Source: Clostridia bacterium
GTDB taxonomy: Bacteria > Bacillota > Clostridia > Christensenellales > UMGS416
Assembly (NCBI GenBank): GCA_016938675.1
Contig: JAFGUF010000020.1
Span: 1-38,461 of the forward strand
Direction: 5' to 3'
DNA: 38,461 bases
The position numbers were made by a program, and so were the translations under genes. Below the pieces are notes generated by a model. It did not search any database. It was not told the DNA's origin and saw only the letters and a program-made list of their open reading frames with translations. Below, one piece after another: positions 24,546 to 33,104 of this stretch. Positions within the stretch are counted from its first letter, which is position 1. The number at the start of each line of letters is the position of its first letter.

Positions 24546-25748
24546 ATGAATAATTTAACGCTAAACGAAAAAAAGGCTTTCTATGTCCTCGTCGGCATAT
24601 TTGTATTGTTTGTATTTGAATATACTTTGTTTGATTTGAGAGTAATCTCATCAAACCTAGAGGATATTATAAGTATATTCATACTCGGTGCGATAGGCAT
24701 GTATGTCTATATTCAGCCGCGAGCAATACAAAAAACCAGGAATCGCCTGGCAGGGTACTACATAGCATGGCTTTTAGTCTGCGGCGCTGTATACATGATT
24801 TTGTACTTTGGATGCGGTTTTATGTTTGGTTTCGGGATGAGCCCGTATAAAAGAAGCGCTACAGGCATAATAACAAATGTACTTATCTTCGGAAGCATAA
24901 TAGTACTAAAGGAATGGATAAGGAATTTTGTAATAAATAAATCGGAAAGGCACCTTGCGATAATATTCGGCGCAGCAATAGTGCTGATGTACACGGCAAT
25001 CGAAGTTAACATAATAGATTTGCTTAGTGCACGCTCCGTAGAAGAGTTTACAATAGGATTAAGCGAGAAATTGCTTCCTGTACTTGCTCTTAATATATTT
25101 ATGACATACGTTTGTTATGTGGCAGGCTTTCTTCCGGCAATGGCGTATATGCTTGTTGTAAATGTGCCAATCTGGTTTTTCAATAGCCTTCCCAATCTCG
25201 AATGGATTGTTGTGGCAGTGCTGGGTGTAGCTTTTCCTTTAATAGCATTAGTTGCTTTGATAGAAACAGTGCACCACACGACTACAAGGAAGTCGCTGAA
25301 AAGCAAGAAAATAAAGTCTGATCCAAAAACAGGAAACGTTCTCGTGTGGATATTTGTAGGAATTTTCTGTATAGTAGTTGCTTTCTTCACAGCTGGGCTG
25401 CTAAACGTCTTCCCCACGGTTCTCGTCTCCGGCAGTATGAGCCCCTCAATCAACAGAGGCGACGTGGTATTAATAAAAAAAATAAGTGAAGACGACGAAA
25501 TATATCTGAATGATGTTGTCATATACAACGCTGGGGAATTCGACGTTGTGCACAGAGTAGTTGAAATATACGAAGAAAAAGGAACTACGAAATATATAAC
25601 AAAAGGCGATGACAACGAGCTGCGCGATAAGCTAAGCATTGAAATGAAAAATATAGGCGGGGTTGTAATAGCGAGAATACCTTACCTAGGGCTGCCGAGG
25701 CTGCTGCTTGAATCAGGCGAATATGAGAGCGAAATCAACGGCGGATAA
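24546..25748 (+). CDS. sipW: ER-type (SipW-like) signal peptidase I with long polytopic N-terminus
   Basis: This 400-residue membrane protease should cleave signal peptides of the two exported proteins downstream. The catalytic Ser is S297 in VSGSMSP. The usual bacterial Lys is replaced by His336 in DVVHRVV, with Asp355/356 in KGDDN, which is the Ser-His-Asp arrangement of archaeal/ER and Bacillus SipW enzymes. About 250 residues precede the final pre-catalytic helix (near 268-290) and form roughly seven to eight extra membrane helices. SipW itself is about 190 residues, so this N-terminal membrane domain is unusual. A DUF5305 gene follows after 35 nt. Confidence 0.88.
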   Translation: MNNLTLNEKKAFYVLVGIFVLFVFEYTLFDLRVISSNLEDIISIFILGAIGMYVYIQPRAIQKTRNRLAGYYIAWLLVCGAVYMILYFGCGFMFGFGMSPYKRSATGIITNVLIFGSIIVLKEWIRNFVINKSERHLAIIFGAAIVLMYTAIEVNIIDLLSARSVEEFTIGLSEKLLPVLALNIFMTYVCYVAGFLPAMAYMLVVNVPIWFFNSLPNLEWIVVAVLGVAFPLIALVALIETVHHTTTRKSLKSKKIKSDPKTGNVLVWIFVGIFCIVVAFFTAGLLNVFPTVLVSGSMSPSINRGDVVLIKKISEDDEIYLNDVVIYNAGEFDVVHRVVEIYEEKGTTKYITKGDDNELRDKLSIEMKNIGGVVIARIPYLGLPRLLLESGEYESEINGG

Positions 25749-25783
25749 TAAAATAAAGAAGATGATATTTTAGGTGTGAAAAA

Positions 25784-26812
25784 ATGATAACCGGAAAAAG
25801 AACAAAAACCTTAATAGCGATTATACTGTGGCTTCTAGCGGGGCTTGCGTTCTTGTTCTCTCTTATGCAGGTGCTGTTCCCTGATGAGAAAACAGTGGAA
25901 AATGCGGTATTTGTAGCAGACACGGTTTCGAGCATTGACTATAGTATTCGGCTTAAGGACACACCCATATATGACAGGGCAAAGGACGCTGACCCGGCTA
26001 AATATTATGTGCTTCCTTTTACAGATTACATAACTGTAGACTGTAAGTATACATATAACGGCCAGAATGCGGCTAATATTTCAGTAAGCAGCTACGTTAC
26101 GGCTTTTCTCGTGTCATACATTGATGAAGGAAACGAAGAAGTAATCGTCTGGAAGAAGGAATACGCTCTTTCGGCGCTTGAGACAAACGAATCAACAGAG
26201 AGTGAAATATCCGGAGAGAAGCAAATTCGCATTGAATTAGACGAATATACTTCATTGATTGACCAGATATACGACACCTACAGTTTTAAAACTAACTACT
26301 ATTTGATGGTTTTATACAGTACGGAGTTCACTGCTGATTATGCCGGCAAAACTGTAAGTAAAATACAGCAGCCTTATATAAGAATTGACTTGGACGAGCT
26401 GCTTTACGGAATACAAGAGAATAATCTATCCAAGGGCAAGCTGGAAATAACGCAGCAATCAATTGTTGATGGGGAAATCAGCTGGGATGCCGTCATATTG
26501 GGAGGAATCATTTTTCTCTTCCTTGCGGCCTTGGCAATATTGGTTCCAAAAAAGATGCTATCCTCGGCTGACACCTTAGGCGAAGCAAGGCAGATAAGGC
26601 AGATAAATATTAAATATGGAGATAGGATAGTCCATATCAAGGAAAAGCCTGCTCTAGACCATAAGGCAATTATGGTGGCAGAGATGGAAGACGTAGTAAA
26701 GATTGCTGATGAAATCGGCCAGCCGATATTCAGCATCGGAGTTGATACAGAAGTATACTATTACGTAGTTAACAATAACACTATGTATTATGTAGTAGTT
26801 AAGAATGTATAA
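25784..26812 (+). CDS. DUF5305-family membrane protein of the SipW cassette
   Basis: This 342-residue protein has an N-terminal membrane helix (about 9-30), an extracytoplasmic beta-rich domain of about 200 residues (it contains SIDYSIRLKDTPIYD and later an ITQQSIVDGEISW segment), a second helix (about 232-252), and a cytoplasmic C-terminal domain of about 90 residues. This layout fits DUF5305, a family of unknown function often found beside ER-type signal peptidases in Firmicutes and archaea. It could hold or guide substrates near the peptidase. The start follows TAGGTG. The cytoplasmic tail could regulate the complex; that is inference. Confidence 0.75.
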   Translation: MITGKRTKTLIAIILWLLAGLAFLFSLMQVLFPDEKTVENAVFVADTVSSIDYSIRLKDTPIYDRAKDADPAKYYVLPFTDYITVDCKYTYNGQNAANISVSSYVTAFLVSYIDEGNEEVIVWKKEYALSALETNESTESEISGEKQIRIELDEYTSLIDQIYDTYSFKTNYYLMVLYSTEFTADYAGKTVSKIQQPYIRIDLDELLYGIQENNLSKGKLEITQQSIVDGEISWDAVILGGIIFLFLAALAILVPKKMLSSADTLGEARQIRQINIKYGDRIVHIKEKPALDHKAIMVAEMEDVVKIADEIGQPIFSIGVDTEVYYYVVNNNTMYYVVVKNV

Positions 26813-26835
26813 AGGCGCAGAATTAGGATAAGGAA

Positions 26836-27450
26836 ATGAAAAAAGTAGCAGTAATTTTAATATTATTAGTTGTCCTGCTCTCCATGGGCAGTGCCTATGC
26901 AAGGTGGACAGATTCCACATCTGTTACTATTACTGCGCGCAACGCAATTATAGTGGCAGGGATTACAGGAAGAAGTTCAGGCACAAACAAGATTAACTAC
27001 ACTGACCAGGGCGGAGCACCAAGTACTTCTAACCCTTATCTCAATATTACGGAGACTATATCTCAGTTTAAGTTTAAGCATGGCGGTGCGAACAACTATT
27101 ACGTTACATACACAATTACTAATACTGGGCAGGTTCCGGTTACTCTGGACGGGCTCTCAATATTAAACAAGTCTGTAGATTATTCATCCCCTGTTTATAC
27201 AGACACAATAAGAATAGAATATTCACTAAGCAATCCTTTTGCGGGATATAGTGCGAATATATTGGTCACGGATTTTGATTCCCACACGGGTGTAAGCTTT
27301 CCAAACAGCCAGAATAATATACTGGGCGTTGGCGAATACTGCACACTGGTAGTTACATATGACCGGCTAGAAACCGGTGATAAAGGCATCGATAAAACGG
27401 AACTAACAATAACGATTACCACACAGGTATCATGTTCTGTTTCAAGATAA
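26836..27450 (+). CDS. SipW-dependent exported protein, TasA/CalY-like (first copy)
   Basis: This 204-residue exported protein carries a SipW-type signal: MKK, a long Val/Leu core, and MGSAYA at the cleavage site (after about residue 22), followed by RWTDS. The mature part is beta-rich, with VTYTITNTGQVPVTLDGLSI typical of immunoglobulin-like TasA/camelysin folds. Such proteins form surface or biofilm fibres in Bacillus. Its ribosome site (AGGATAAGGA) lies close to the ATG and looks weaker than that of the next gene. One cysteine (Cys201, SCSVSR) lies near the C-terminus. Confidence 0.8.
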   Translation: MKKVAVILILLVVLLSMGSAYARWTDSTSVTITARNAIIVAGITGRSSGTNKINYTDQGGAPSTSNPYLNITETISQFKFKHGGANNYYVTYTITNTGQVPVTLDGLSILNKSVDYSSPVYTDTIRIEYSLSNPFAGYSANILVTDFDSHTGVSFPNSQNNILGVGEYCTLVVTYDRLETGDKGIDKTELTITITTQVSCSVSR

Positions 27451-27480
27451 AAATCATTTAATTTACTTTAGGAGGCGAAA

Positions 27481-28116
27481 ATGAAAAAAAGGAACGTTGT
27501 AGTAGTTGTATTGGTTATTGCCCTGCTTTTAATGGGCAGTGCATATGCACTTTGGACAGATTCAGTAACAGTTAATGTTACAGCACAGTCAGCCACAATG
27601 GATGTATTGATTAATTATAGGTCAGTTTCAGTTGCACCCACTGGCTCACTTCCGGTAGTAACAGATATTGGAACACCAAGCCCCGCAGTTATAGACGCTG
27701 CAAATACTACTGATGCAGTCCAAGAAACAATCACTAACTTCATCCCCGGCGACACAGTTACTCTTACCTACAGAATTATCAACGACGGAACCATTGATGT
27801 ATTATTGACAGGATTCAATATCTCATTCGCAGGTACATCAGTACAGGATCTGCAGGCTGATACACACCTGACATGGACAATGACAGGATTCGTAGGCGGC
27901 TTAGCAACTGACACAGCAACAGGAAGCGGACAGCTAAATGCAATCGCAACAACTGTAGACGTAGAAGCTTCAGGAGCCGTAATCGAAATTCCGGCAGGCA
28001 CAGCTGATTATTGTGAGCTTACACTTGTTTTCTACATTAATGACAGCACCGGAATACCTTATTCAACAGTAAAAGAAACTGTATTCACAGTAGAACCTGT
28101 TTTCAGACAGAACTAA
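27481..28116 (+). CDS. SipW-dependent exported protein, TasA/CalY-like (second copy)
   Basis: This 211-residue paralogue has almost the same signal peptide (MGSAYA then LWTDSVTVNVTAQSA). The beta-rich mature part includes DTVTLTYRIINDGTIDVLLTGFNIS, aligning in style with the first copy, but the remainder diverges. It lacks the C-terminal cysteine of the first copy but has one in DYCELTLVF, matching EYCTLVVTY there. TTAGGAGG gives it a strong ribosome site, suggesting it is the more abundant fibre component. It ends the cassette at a strong terminator. Confidence 0.8.
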   Translation: MKKRNVVVVVLVIALLLMGSAYALWTDSVTVNVTAQSATMDVLINYRSVSVAPTGSLPVVTDIGTPSPAVIDAANTTDAVQETITNFIPGDTVTLTYRIINDGTIDVLLTGFNISFAGTSVQDLQADTHLTWTMTGFVGGLATDTATGSGQLNAIATTVDVEASGAVIEIPAGTADYCELTLVFYINDSTGIPYSTVKETVFTVEPVFRQN

Positions 28117-28142
28117 TAAAAATATAACTACATTAATCTATC

Positions 28143-28173
28143 AAAAGAAACATCAGGTATGTTTCTTTTTTTT
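28143..28173 (+). terminator. Terminator of the SipW cassette
   Basis: AAAAGAAACAT (28143-28153) pairs perfectly with ATGTTTCTTTT (28159-28169) around CAGGT, followed by more T residues. Confidence 0.85.
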
Positions 28174-28274
28174 ATGTTCTTTTACACATATCATACTTGT
28201 AACTTTGTCACATTATCTATTATAAAAATAGTGTATTATTCAAAACAATACTTGAGGAAAGAGAGGAATGCAAA

Positions 28275-28694
28275 ATGAAAAAAACATTATATATAGTATT
28301 ATTGGCTGCCCTTACCTTTAGCGCCTGCTCCGCTCCATCAGAAAGCATTACATCTGATTCATCAAATGAGCAGACTGTACAAACGGTAGAAATAATTAAC
28401 GATACTCCGGAAGCATTTGAAAACAATATGGTTGGTGAATATCTCCTTCTGGACGTACGTACACAGGAAGAATATAACGATGGGCACATAGACGGCTCAC
28501 TGCTTATACCCGTTACAGAGCTTGAGGCAAGGCTGGTTGAGATTGAACAGTATAAGGATACTCCGGTGCTTGTTTACTGCAGAAGCGGAAACAGAAGCCT
28601 TGTAGCGGCTGAAATACTAATTGATAACGGATTCACTAATGTCCATAATTTGCTTACGGGCTATAATGGCTGGACAATTTACAAAAACAACTGA
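28275..28694 (+). CDS. Rhodanese-like lipoprotein
   Basis: This 139-residue lipoprotein (lipobox TFSAC, Cys18) carries a single rhodanese domain with LLLDVRTQEEYNDGHIDGS and the active-site loop CRSGNRS (Cys102). Rhodaneses carry sulfur as a persulfide on this Cys. Being surface-anchored, it may act in sulfur or redox chemistry outside the membrane. The following ferredoxin gene starts 11 nt later with its own GAGAGGT site and shares the terminator at 28917-28945, so the two form a small operon. Confidence 0.88.
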   Translation: MKKTLYIVLLAALTFSACSAPSESITSDSSNEQTVQTVEIINDTPEAFENNMVGEYLLLDVRTQEEYNDGHIDGSLLIPVTELEARLVEIEQYKDTPVLVYCRSGNRSLVAAEILIDNGFTNVHNLLTGYNGWTIYKNN

Positions 28695-28705
28695 GAGGTA
28701 TATAA

Positions 28706-28894
28706 ATGAGTGTAAAAATAATTGATTATCGATGCCCGCAGAACCATAGATGCCCATCCGTAATGGTTTGCCCGGTGAACGCCCTATCTCAGGTTGGCGA
28801 TTCCGCCCCAGTAGTTGACAATGATAAATGCGTCGACTGCGGCAAGTGCATATGGTACTGCCCTACCGGAGCAATAGCAATGGATCGCGGTTAA
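28706..28894 (+). CDS. Small 4Fe-4S ferredoxin-like protein
   Basis: This 62-residue protein has seven cysteines: C10, C16 and C22 in an unusual wide spacing, and C42, C45, C48 and C52 in the standard CxxCxxCxxxCP pattern. At least one 4Fe-4S cluster is expected. A second would need a non-standard ligand, because the first half has only three Cys plus nearby His14. Similar mini-ferredoxins occur in anaerobes. Its pairing with a rhodanese lipoprotein suggests an electron or sulfur transfer link, but it has no signal peptide and stays in the cytoplasm. Confidence 0.85.
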   Translation: MSVKIIDYRCPQNHRCPSVMVCPVNALSQVGDSAPVVDNDKCVDCGKCIWYCPTGAIAMDRG

Positions 28895-28916
28895 CCCTAA
28901 TAAATTATCTAATCAC

Positions 28917-28945
28917 AAATGTCTGTTATAGCAGGCATTTTTTTA
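28917..28945 (+). terminator. Terminator of the rhodanese-ferredoxin operon
   Basis: AAATGTCTG (28917-28925) pairs with CAGGCATTT (28932-28940) including one G-U pair, followed by a run of T residues. Confidence 0.8.
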
Positions 28946-29089
28946 TAGTTCTTTTGTATGATACCGCCTCATACTTTCATACTAGAACAAATATTAAATA
29001 TTTTCACTCCATTGAATAATATATTTATCAGCTAATATCAAATATCATATATACATATATAAAACTTACTGGACATACAAGGAGAAAAA

Positions 29090-32000
29090 ATGGACAAAAA
29101 AATAAAGGATATCTTGAGCCATAAGGTTCTTATCTTGCTGCTTTCCGTGCTGCTTCTGGCATTCGGAGTATACAGCTACATACAAATAACTAAGCAGGAA
29201 ATGCCGGACATTGAGGCAATATACGGATTCGTCCAAATCACTGCGCCCGGAATGAGCCCGGAAGAAATCAAAACAAATGTCGCAGAGCCTGTCCACGATG
29301 TTATAAATGAGTATTCGAATGTAAAGGGATACACCACTACGCTAATGGACAATGTCTGCATAATTTTTATTGAAATGAATTTGGACGATACGGAGTCTCA
29401 GGAAACTCTTGAAGAAATAAAGACAAAGGTGCTCTACCTTGAGCTGCCTGAAAATGTAACCGATATTAATTTCATAACCGACATAAAGGAATCCCAAGCT
29501 ATTTATGCAGTTCATAGTTCATCCTTAAATGAACTTGAGCTTAAAAACATTGCACAAAGCCTATCAGAAGAGATTTCCACAGTAACAAATGTAATGCGAG
29601 TAAATGTTGATTCGGCTTACTCGCAGGAAATTGTTGTGAATGTAGATTACAAGCTGCTCAATGACCTCCCTCTTACAATGATGGATGTCTATAACATTAT
29701 TCTTGCAAATGCTGCAGAAATACCTCTTGGAATCACTGAATTTAATGGCGAGTCTTCAAGCATTATTGTAAACAGCAATTTCGATTCTCTGCAAAGCATT
29801 GAAGACATTGTGCTGTTTTCAAATGAGTATGCAACATACAAATTATCAGATATCGCGGAAGTTTCCCTTGAGAATACAGATAACAAGAAAACGTACGAAT
29901 TTGATTCCGAACCTGCAGCATTTGTAGAAGTTTTCTTCCTTGAAAACATTGATTTTACAGTAATCGGCGATGAACTCCAGTCAACTGTTGACAAATTTTC
30001 CGCTTCGCTTGGCGAGGATGTGCAGATTACTGCAATGACATTTTCGCCGAATTATGTAAAAGAACAGGTGAACCAGGTAATCATAAATCTTGCTGAATGC
30101 ATAGCTATAGTTATGCTGGTTGTTTTGGTCGGCCTCGGATTAAGAAACGCGATAGCCATCGCAATTACAATCCCGGTAATAGTTATGACCACAGTTACCG
30201 TTCTATATCTTTTAGGCCAAAAGCTTGAGCTCATAAGTATAGCCGGGCTTATCGTGTCTATAGGAATACTAGTAGATAACTCAATTGTTATATCAGATGC
30301 CGCTCAGCATTATATAGATATGGGTTTCAAAAAAAATGTCTCCTGCCATAAGGCAGTAAAAGATAACGCCATACCTGTACTCTCATCCACGCTTACTACA
30401 GTTGCGGCATTTGTTCCCCTGCTAACTCTGCCGGGAATCGCAGGCGATGTTGCATTCTCTCTTCCGCTTACGGTGCTCACTGCAATAGCGCTTTCATATG
30501 TGGTTGCAATGACGCTCACCCCTACTCTTGCAAAAATTCTCTTCAAAAAGAGAAAAATGAGCTCACCTAGGCATACTACCAAAAACCGTACCCTAGAAAA
30601 AATATTCAAGTTTATGTTTAAGCTTTCAGTGTTCCCTGTAGTCATTGCTTTCGGAGTACTGGCTCTGCTTTCATATCTTGTGATAGATAAGCTCAACATT
30701 GATATTCTGCCCAAGACCGAGGCAAGTATAGTATATGTAGACTATACTTACCAAGAAAGCGACAATGAGCAAAGCTACGAATTCGCAAAAGAAATAGAAA
30801 AAGTCGTATCCGAGCAGCCGGATGTAAAAAACTACGCCTTTTCTCAGGGCGGCGACCTGCCTAAGTTTTACATCACATTAGGCAGCGTAAGCACTTTGCC
30901 TGAAAACGGCCGTTTCTTCATAGAATACGACTGCGATACTCAGGATTTGGTAGACTATATGGGCATGCTGGAAACCGATCTGGAGCCTCTTCTCGAAAAG
31001 GGTGAAATATCTGTTAACCGACTGGAGCTTTCTCAGCCTTCGGCCCCGGTTCAGATAATACTGACATCGCAGGATTATGATAATCTTATAAATTTATCAA
31101 ACAATATATATGCTGAGGTAAGTCAGCTGGATTCATTCAAGGATGGCCAGCTAAACGCACCGGAGCTAAAAACTGACCTGGTACTAAAGCTGGATAAAGA
31201 CAGCCTTGCACTAAACCAGCTTACAACCATTGAAGTCCAGCAGCAGATATCCACCAGCGTAAACGGACTCAAAAGCCCGCTTTATAAAGAAGATGATTCG
31301 CAGCTTAATGTAAAGGTAAAGACATCTGTTGAAAACTATGACGATATACTCAACCTGAATATTAAAAATTCTCAGGGCACGGCTGTTAAGCTAAGCGATA
31401 TTGCTCATTTTGAAGAGATACAGAAGCTCGAATATATAAGCCAGTATAACGGAGTGCCCTCAGTTACTATAGATGCATATATGGCAGAGGGATACAGCAC
31501 ATATGATTTAGAAAATGATATTATGAAAGCAATAGAAAAGCACGACGACGGAAGCATAAAAATATATAAAAGAGGCGACAACGAACTGACAAATCAAATC
31601 CTCGGCTCAATATTTGTTGCATTCATAATTGCGCTTATCGTAATATATCTGATAATGTACTTCCAGTTCAAGTCGTTTGTGCAGCCGCTTATCATACTTA
31701 TGTCAATACCACTTTCATTCATTGGCTCGCTTTCAGCGCTGCTTGCTATGAACGAAAGTATCACGCTTACGGCGCTCTTAGGGCTTGTATCACTGGTAGG
31801 AATAGTCGTAAATAACGGCATACTGCTCGTTGAATATATCAACCGCAGCGTAAAGGAAGGCAACAGTGTGGAAGACAGCTGCGTACTCTCAGTAAGCAGA
31901 AGGCTGCGCCCCATACTGCTTGCCAGTCTGACGACAATACTCGGCATTGTGCCTCTTGCGTTATTCGGCGGAGACTTTTTCCGGCCGCTCGCGGTTACAT

Positions 32001-32107
32001 TTATGGGCGGAATGCTTACCTCAGCACTTCTGGTATTGTTTATTATTCCGCAGCTTTACTACATTACAAAAAGGAACAAAAAGCAAGCAGAGGAGCCAGA
32101 AGATTAA
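29090..32107 (+). CDS. RND-family efflux permease
   Basis: This 1005-residue inner-membrane proton-driven transporter has the RND repeat layout: TM1 near 12-30, a large extracytoplasmic loop (about 35-330), TM2-6, a second loop (about 560-830), then TM8-12. The proton-relay region reads SIGILVDNSIVISDAAQ in TM4 (one Asp, where AcrB has two), and VGIVVNNGILLVEYINR in the second half. There is no membrane-fusion protein or outer-membrane channel gene beside it, as for SwrC-like single-gene systems of Gram-positives. Likely substrates are lipids, peptides or biocides. AAGGAG precedes the ATG. The LuxR-type gene downstream may regulate it. Confidence 0.88.
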   Translation: MDKKIKDILSHKVLILLLSVLLLAFGVYSYIQITKQEMPDIEAIYGFVQITAPGMSPEEIKTNVAEPVHDVINEYSNVKGYTTTLMDNVCIIFIEMNLDDTESQETLEEIKTKVLYLELPENVTDINFITDIKESQAIYAVHSSSLNELELKNIAQSLSEEISTVTNVMRVNVDSAYSQEIVVNVDYKLLNDLPLTMMDVYNIILANAAEIPLGITEFNGESSSIIVNSNFDSLQSIEDIVLFSNEYATYKLSDIAEVSLENTDNKKTYEFDSEPAAFVEVFFLENIDFTVIGDELQSTVDKFSASLGEDVQITAMTFSPNYVKEQVNQVIINLAECIAIVMLVVLVGLGLRNAIAIAITIPVIVMTTVTVLYLLGQKLELISIAGLIVSIGILVDNSIVISDAAQHYIDMGFKKNVSCHKAVKDNAIPVLSSTLTTVAAFVPLLTLPGIAGDVAFSLPLTVLTAIALSYVVAMTLTPTLAKILFKKRKMSSPRHTTKNRTLEKIFKFMFKLSVFPVVIAFGVLALLSYLVIDKLNIDILPKTEASIVYVDYTYQESDNEQSYEFAKEIEKVVSEQPDVKNYAFSQGGDLPKFYITLGSVSTLPENGRFFIEYDCDTQDLVDYMGMLETDLEPLLEKGEISVNRLELSQPSAPVQIILTSQDYDNLINLSNNIYAEVSQLDSFKDGQLNAPELKTDLVLKLDKDSLALNQLTTIEVQQQISTSVNGLKSPLYKEDDSQLNVKVKTSVENYDDILNLNIKNSQGTAVKLSDIAHFEEIQKLEYISQYNGVPSVTIDAYMAEGYSTYDLENDIMKAIEKHDDGSIKIYKRGDNELTNQILGSIFVAFIIALIVIYLIMYFQFKSFVQPLIILMSIPLSFIGSLSALLAMNESITLTALLGLVSLVGIVVNNGILLVEYINRSVKEGNSVEDSCVLSVSRRLRPILLASLTTILGIVPLALFGGDFFRPLAVTFMGGMLTSALLVLFIIPQLYYITKRNKKQAEEPED

Positions 32108-32121
32108 AATATAGTCCCAGC

Positions 32122-32141
32122 GTATAGAATTGTATAGAATT
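32122..32141 (+). repeat. Tandem 10-bp direct repeat
   Basis: GTATAGAATT occurs twice without a gap at 32122-32131 and 32132-32141, just upstream of the inverted repeat and extended -10. It covers the region where a -35 would be and could be an activator site. Confidence 0.5.
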
Positions 32142-32174
32142 ACCTGCTATAATAAGGTATACTTTATAGCAGGT
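32142..32174. promoter_or_regulatory. Palindromic operator over the promoter of the LuxR-type gene
   Basis: ACCTGCTATAA (32142-32152) and TTATAGCAGGT (32164-32174) are an exact 11-bp inverted repeat. The left arm contains the extended -10 TGCTATAAT (32145-32153) and the right arm contains the ribosome site AGGT just before the ATG at 32181. It can act as a DNA operator or, if transcribed from upstream, as an RNA hairpin hiding the ribosome site. No T tract follows, so it is not a terminator. Confidence 0.6.
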
Positions 32175-32180
32175 GACTCT

Positions 32181-33104
32181 ATGATAAAAATATTATTGAT
32201 ACTTATAGCTCACATGATAACCTTTTCAATATCCATGCTTCCCGGCATTATGGTAGTATTTTATAAAAGGCTGAATTTAGGGTATAAATATGATTATCAG
32301 TCAATGCTGCGACTGGTTACAACTGCTGTCATACTTATAATCATATCTGTCTATAAAGTTATATACATAGCAGTCTATTCTCATTCGGTTTCTCCTGAAA
32401 TAAACTCGAATATTTCGCTTTTTTTCGCCCTCACCCTGCTGGTATGCACATTTTTAAGCACATACTTCATAGTAGACAGAGCAATTATTCATTTCAAGAG
32501 AAAGCCTCGCAGGCTGATACTTAACGTCACTGCCGGAATAACGATACTGCTGGCCATATTTACTATCTTTAAATTGGTTTCCAGGTCTGTCGGCAGTCAC
32601 TTCAATTATATTGATTTTGCAATTCATTATATGTTCCCCGTTTTAACAGGCGTGCTTTCCTTCGCAGGAATTATTTCCCTTGTTTTTTACAAGCGTGCTA
32701 GCAAACAGGGAATTATATATTCCTATATATTTGTTCTTAGCATACCATTTATAGTTCTGGATTTGATTTTCGCAGATAAAAGCCAATACCTGCTTACATG
32801 TATCCCCTATATTGCTTTTACGGTAGCTGTATTCATTGACGTATTCAGCGGCAGCGAAAGGCTGAGCACCGGAATCAATGAAAAAGAGGACTCCTTGGCG
32901 GGGAAATACGATCTTACGGAAAGGGAACTGGAGGTCTATCAGCTTGCATCAAAAGGGCTATCAAATCAGGAAATAAGCGAGCAGTTATTCGTGAGCGTCC
33001 ACACAGTGAAAACCCACCTTCAGCATATCTTTACAAAGCTGAACATTAATACAAAATATCAGCTGATTAATTTCTCTAAAGAAAATGAAAAAGATGAAGA
33101 CTAG
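32181..33104 (+). CDS. Membrane-anchored LuxR-type regulator
   Basis: This 307-residue protein has seven or so hydrophobic helices in its first 230 residues (starting ILLILIAHMITFSIS) and a C-terminal LuxR/GerE helix-turn-helix (LTERELEVYQLASKGLSNQEISEQLFVSVHTVKTHLQHIFTKL, about 250-290). It should sense a membrane or external signal and bind DNA directly from the membrane. An upstream in-frame ATG at 32130 lies before the promoter, so ATG 32181 with AGGTGA upstream is preferred. It follows the RND gene by 73 bp. Its stop codon directly abuts the stop of the convergent lrp gene. Confidence 0.82.
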   Translation: MIKILLILIAHMITFSISMLPGIMVVFYKRLNLGYKYDYQSMLRLVTTAVILIIISVYKVIYIAVYSHSVSPEINSNISLFFALTLLVCTFLSTYFIVDRAIIHFKRKPRRLILNVTAGITILLAIFTIFKLVSRSVGSHFNYIDFAIHYMFPVLTGVLSFAGIISLVFYKRASKQGIIYSYIFVLSIPFIVLDLIFADKSQYLLTCIPYIAFTVAVFIDVFSGSERLSTGINEKEDSLAGKYDLTERELEVYQLASKGLSNQEISEQLFVSVHTVKTHLQHIFTKLNINTKYQLINFSKENEKDED

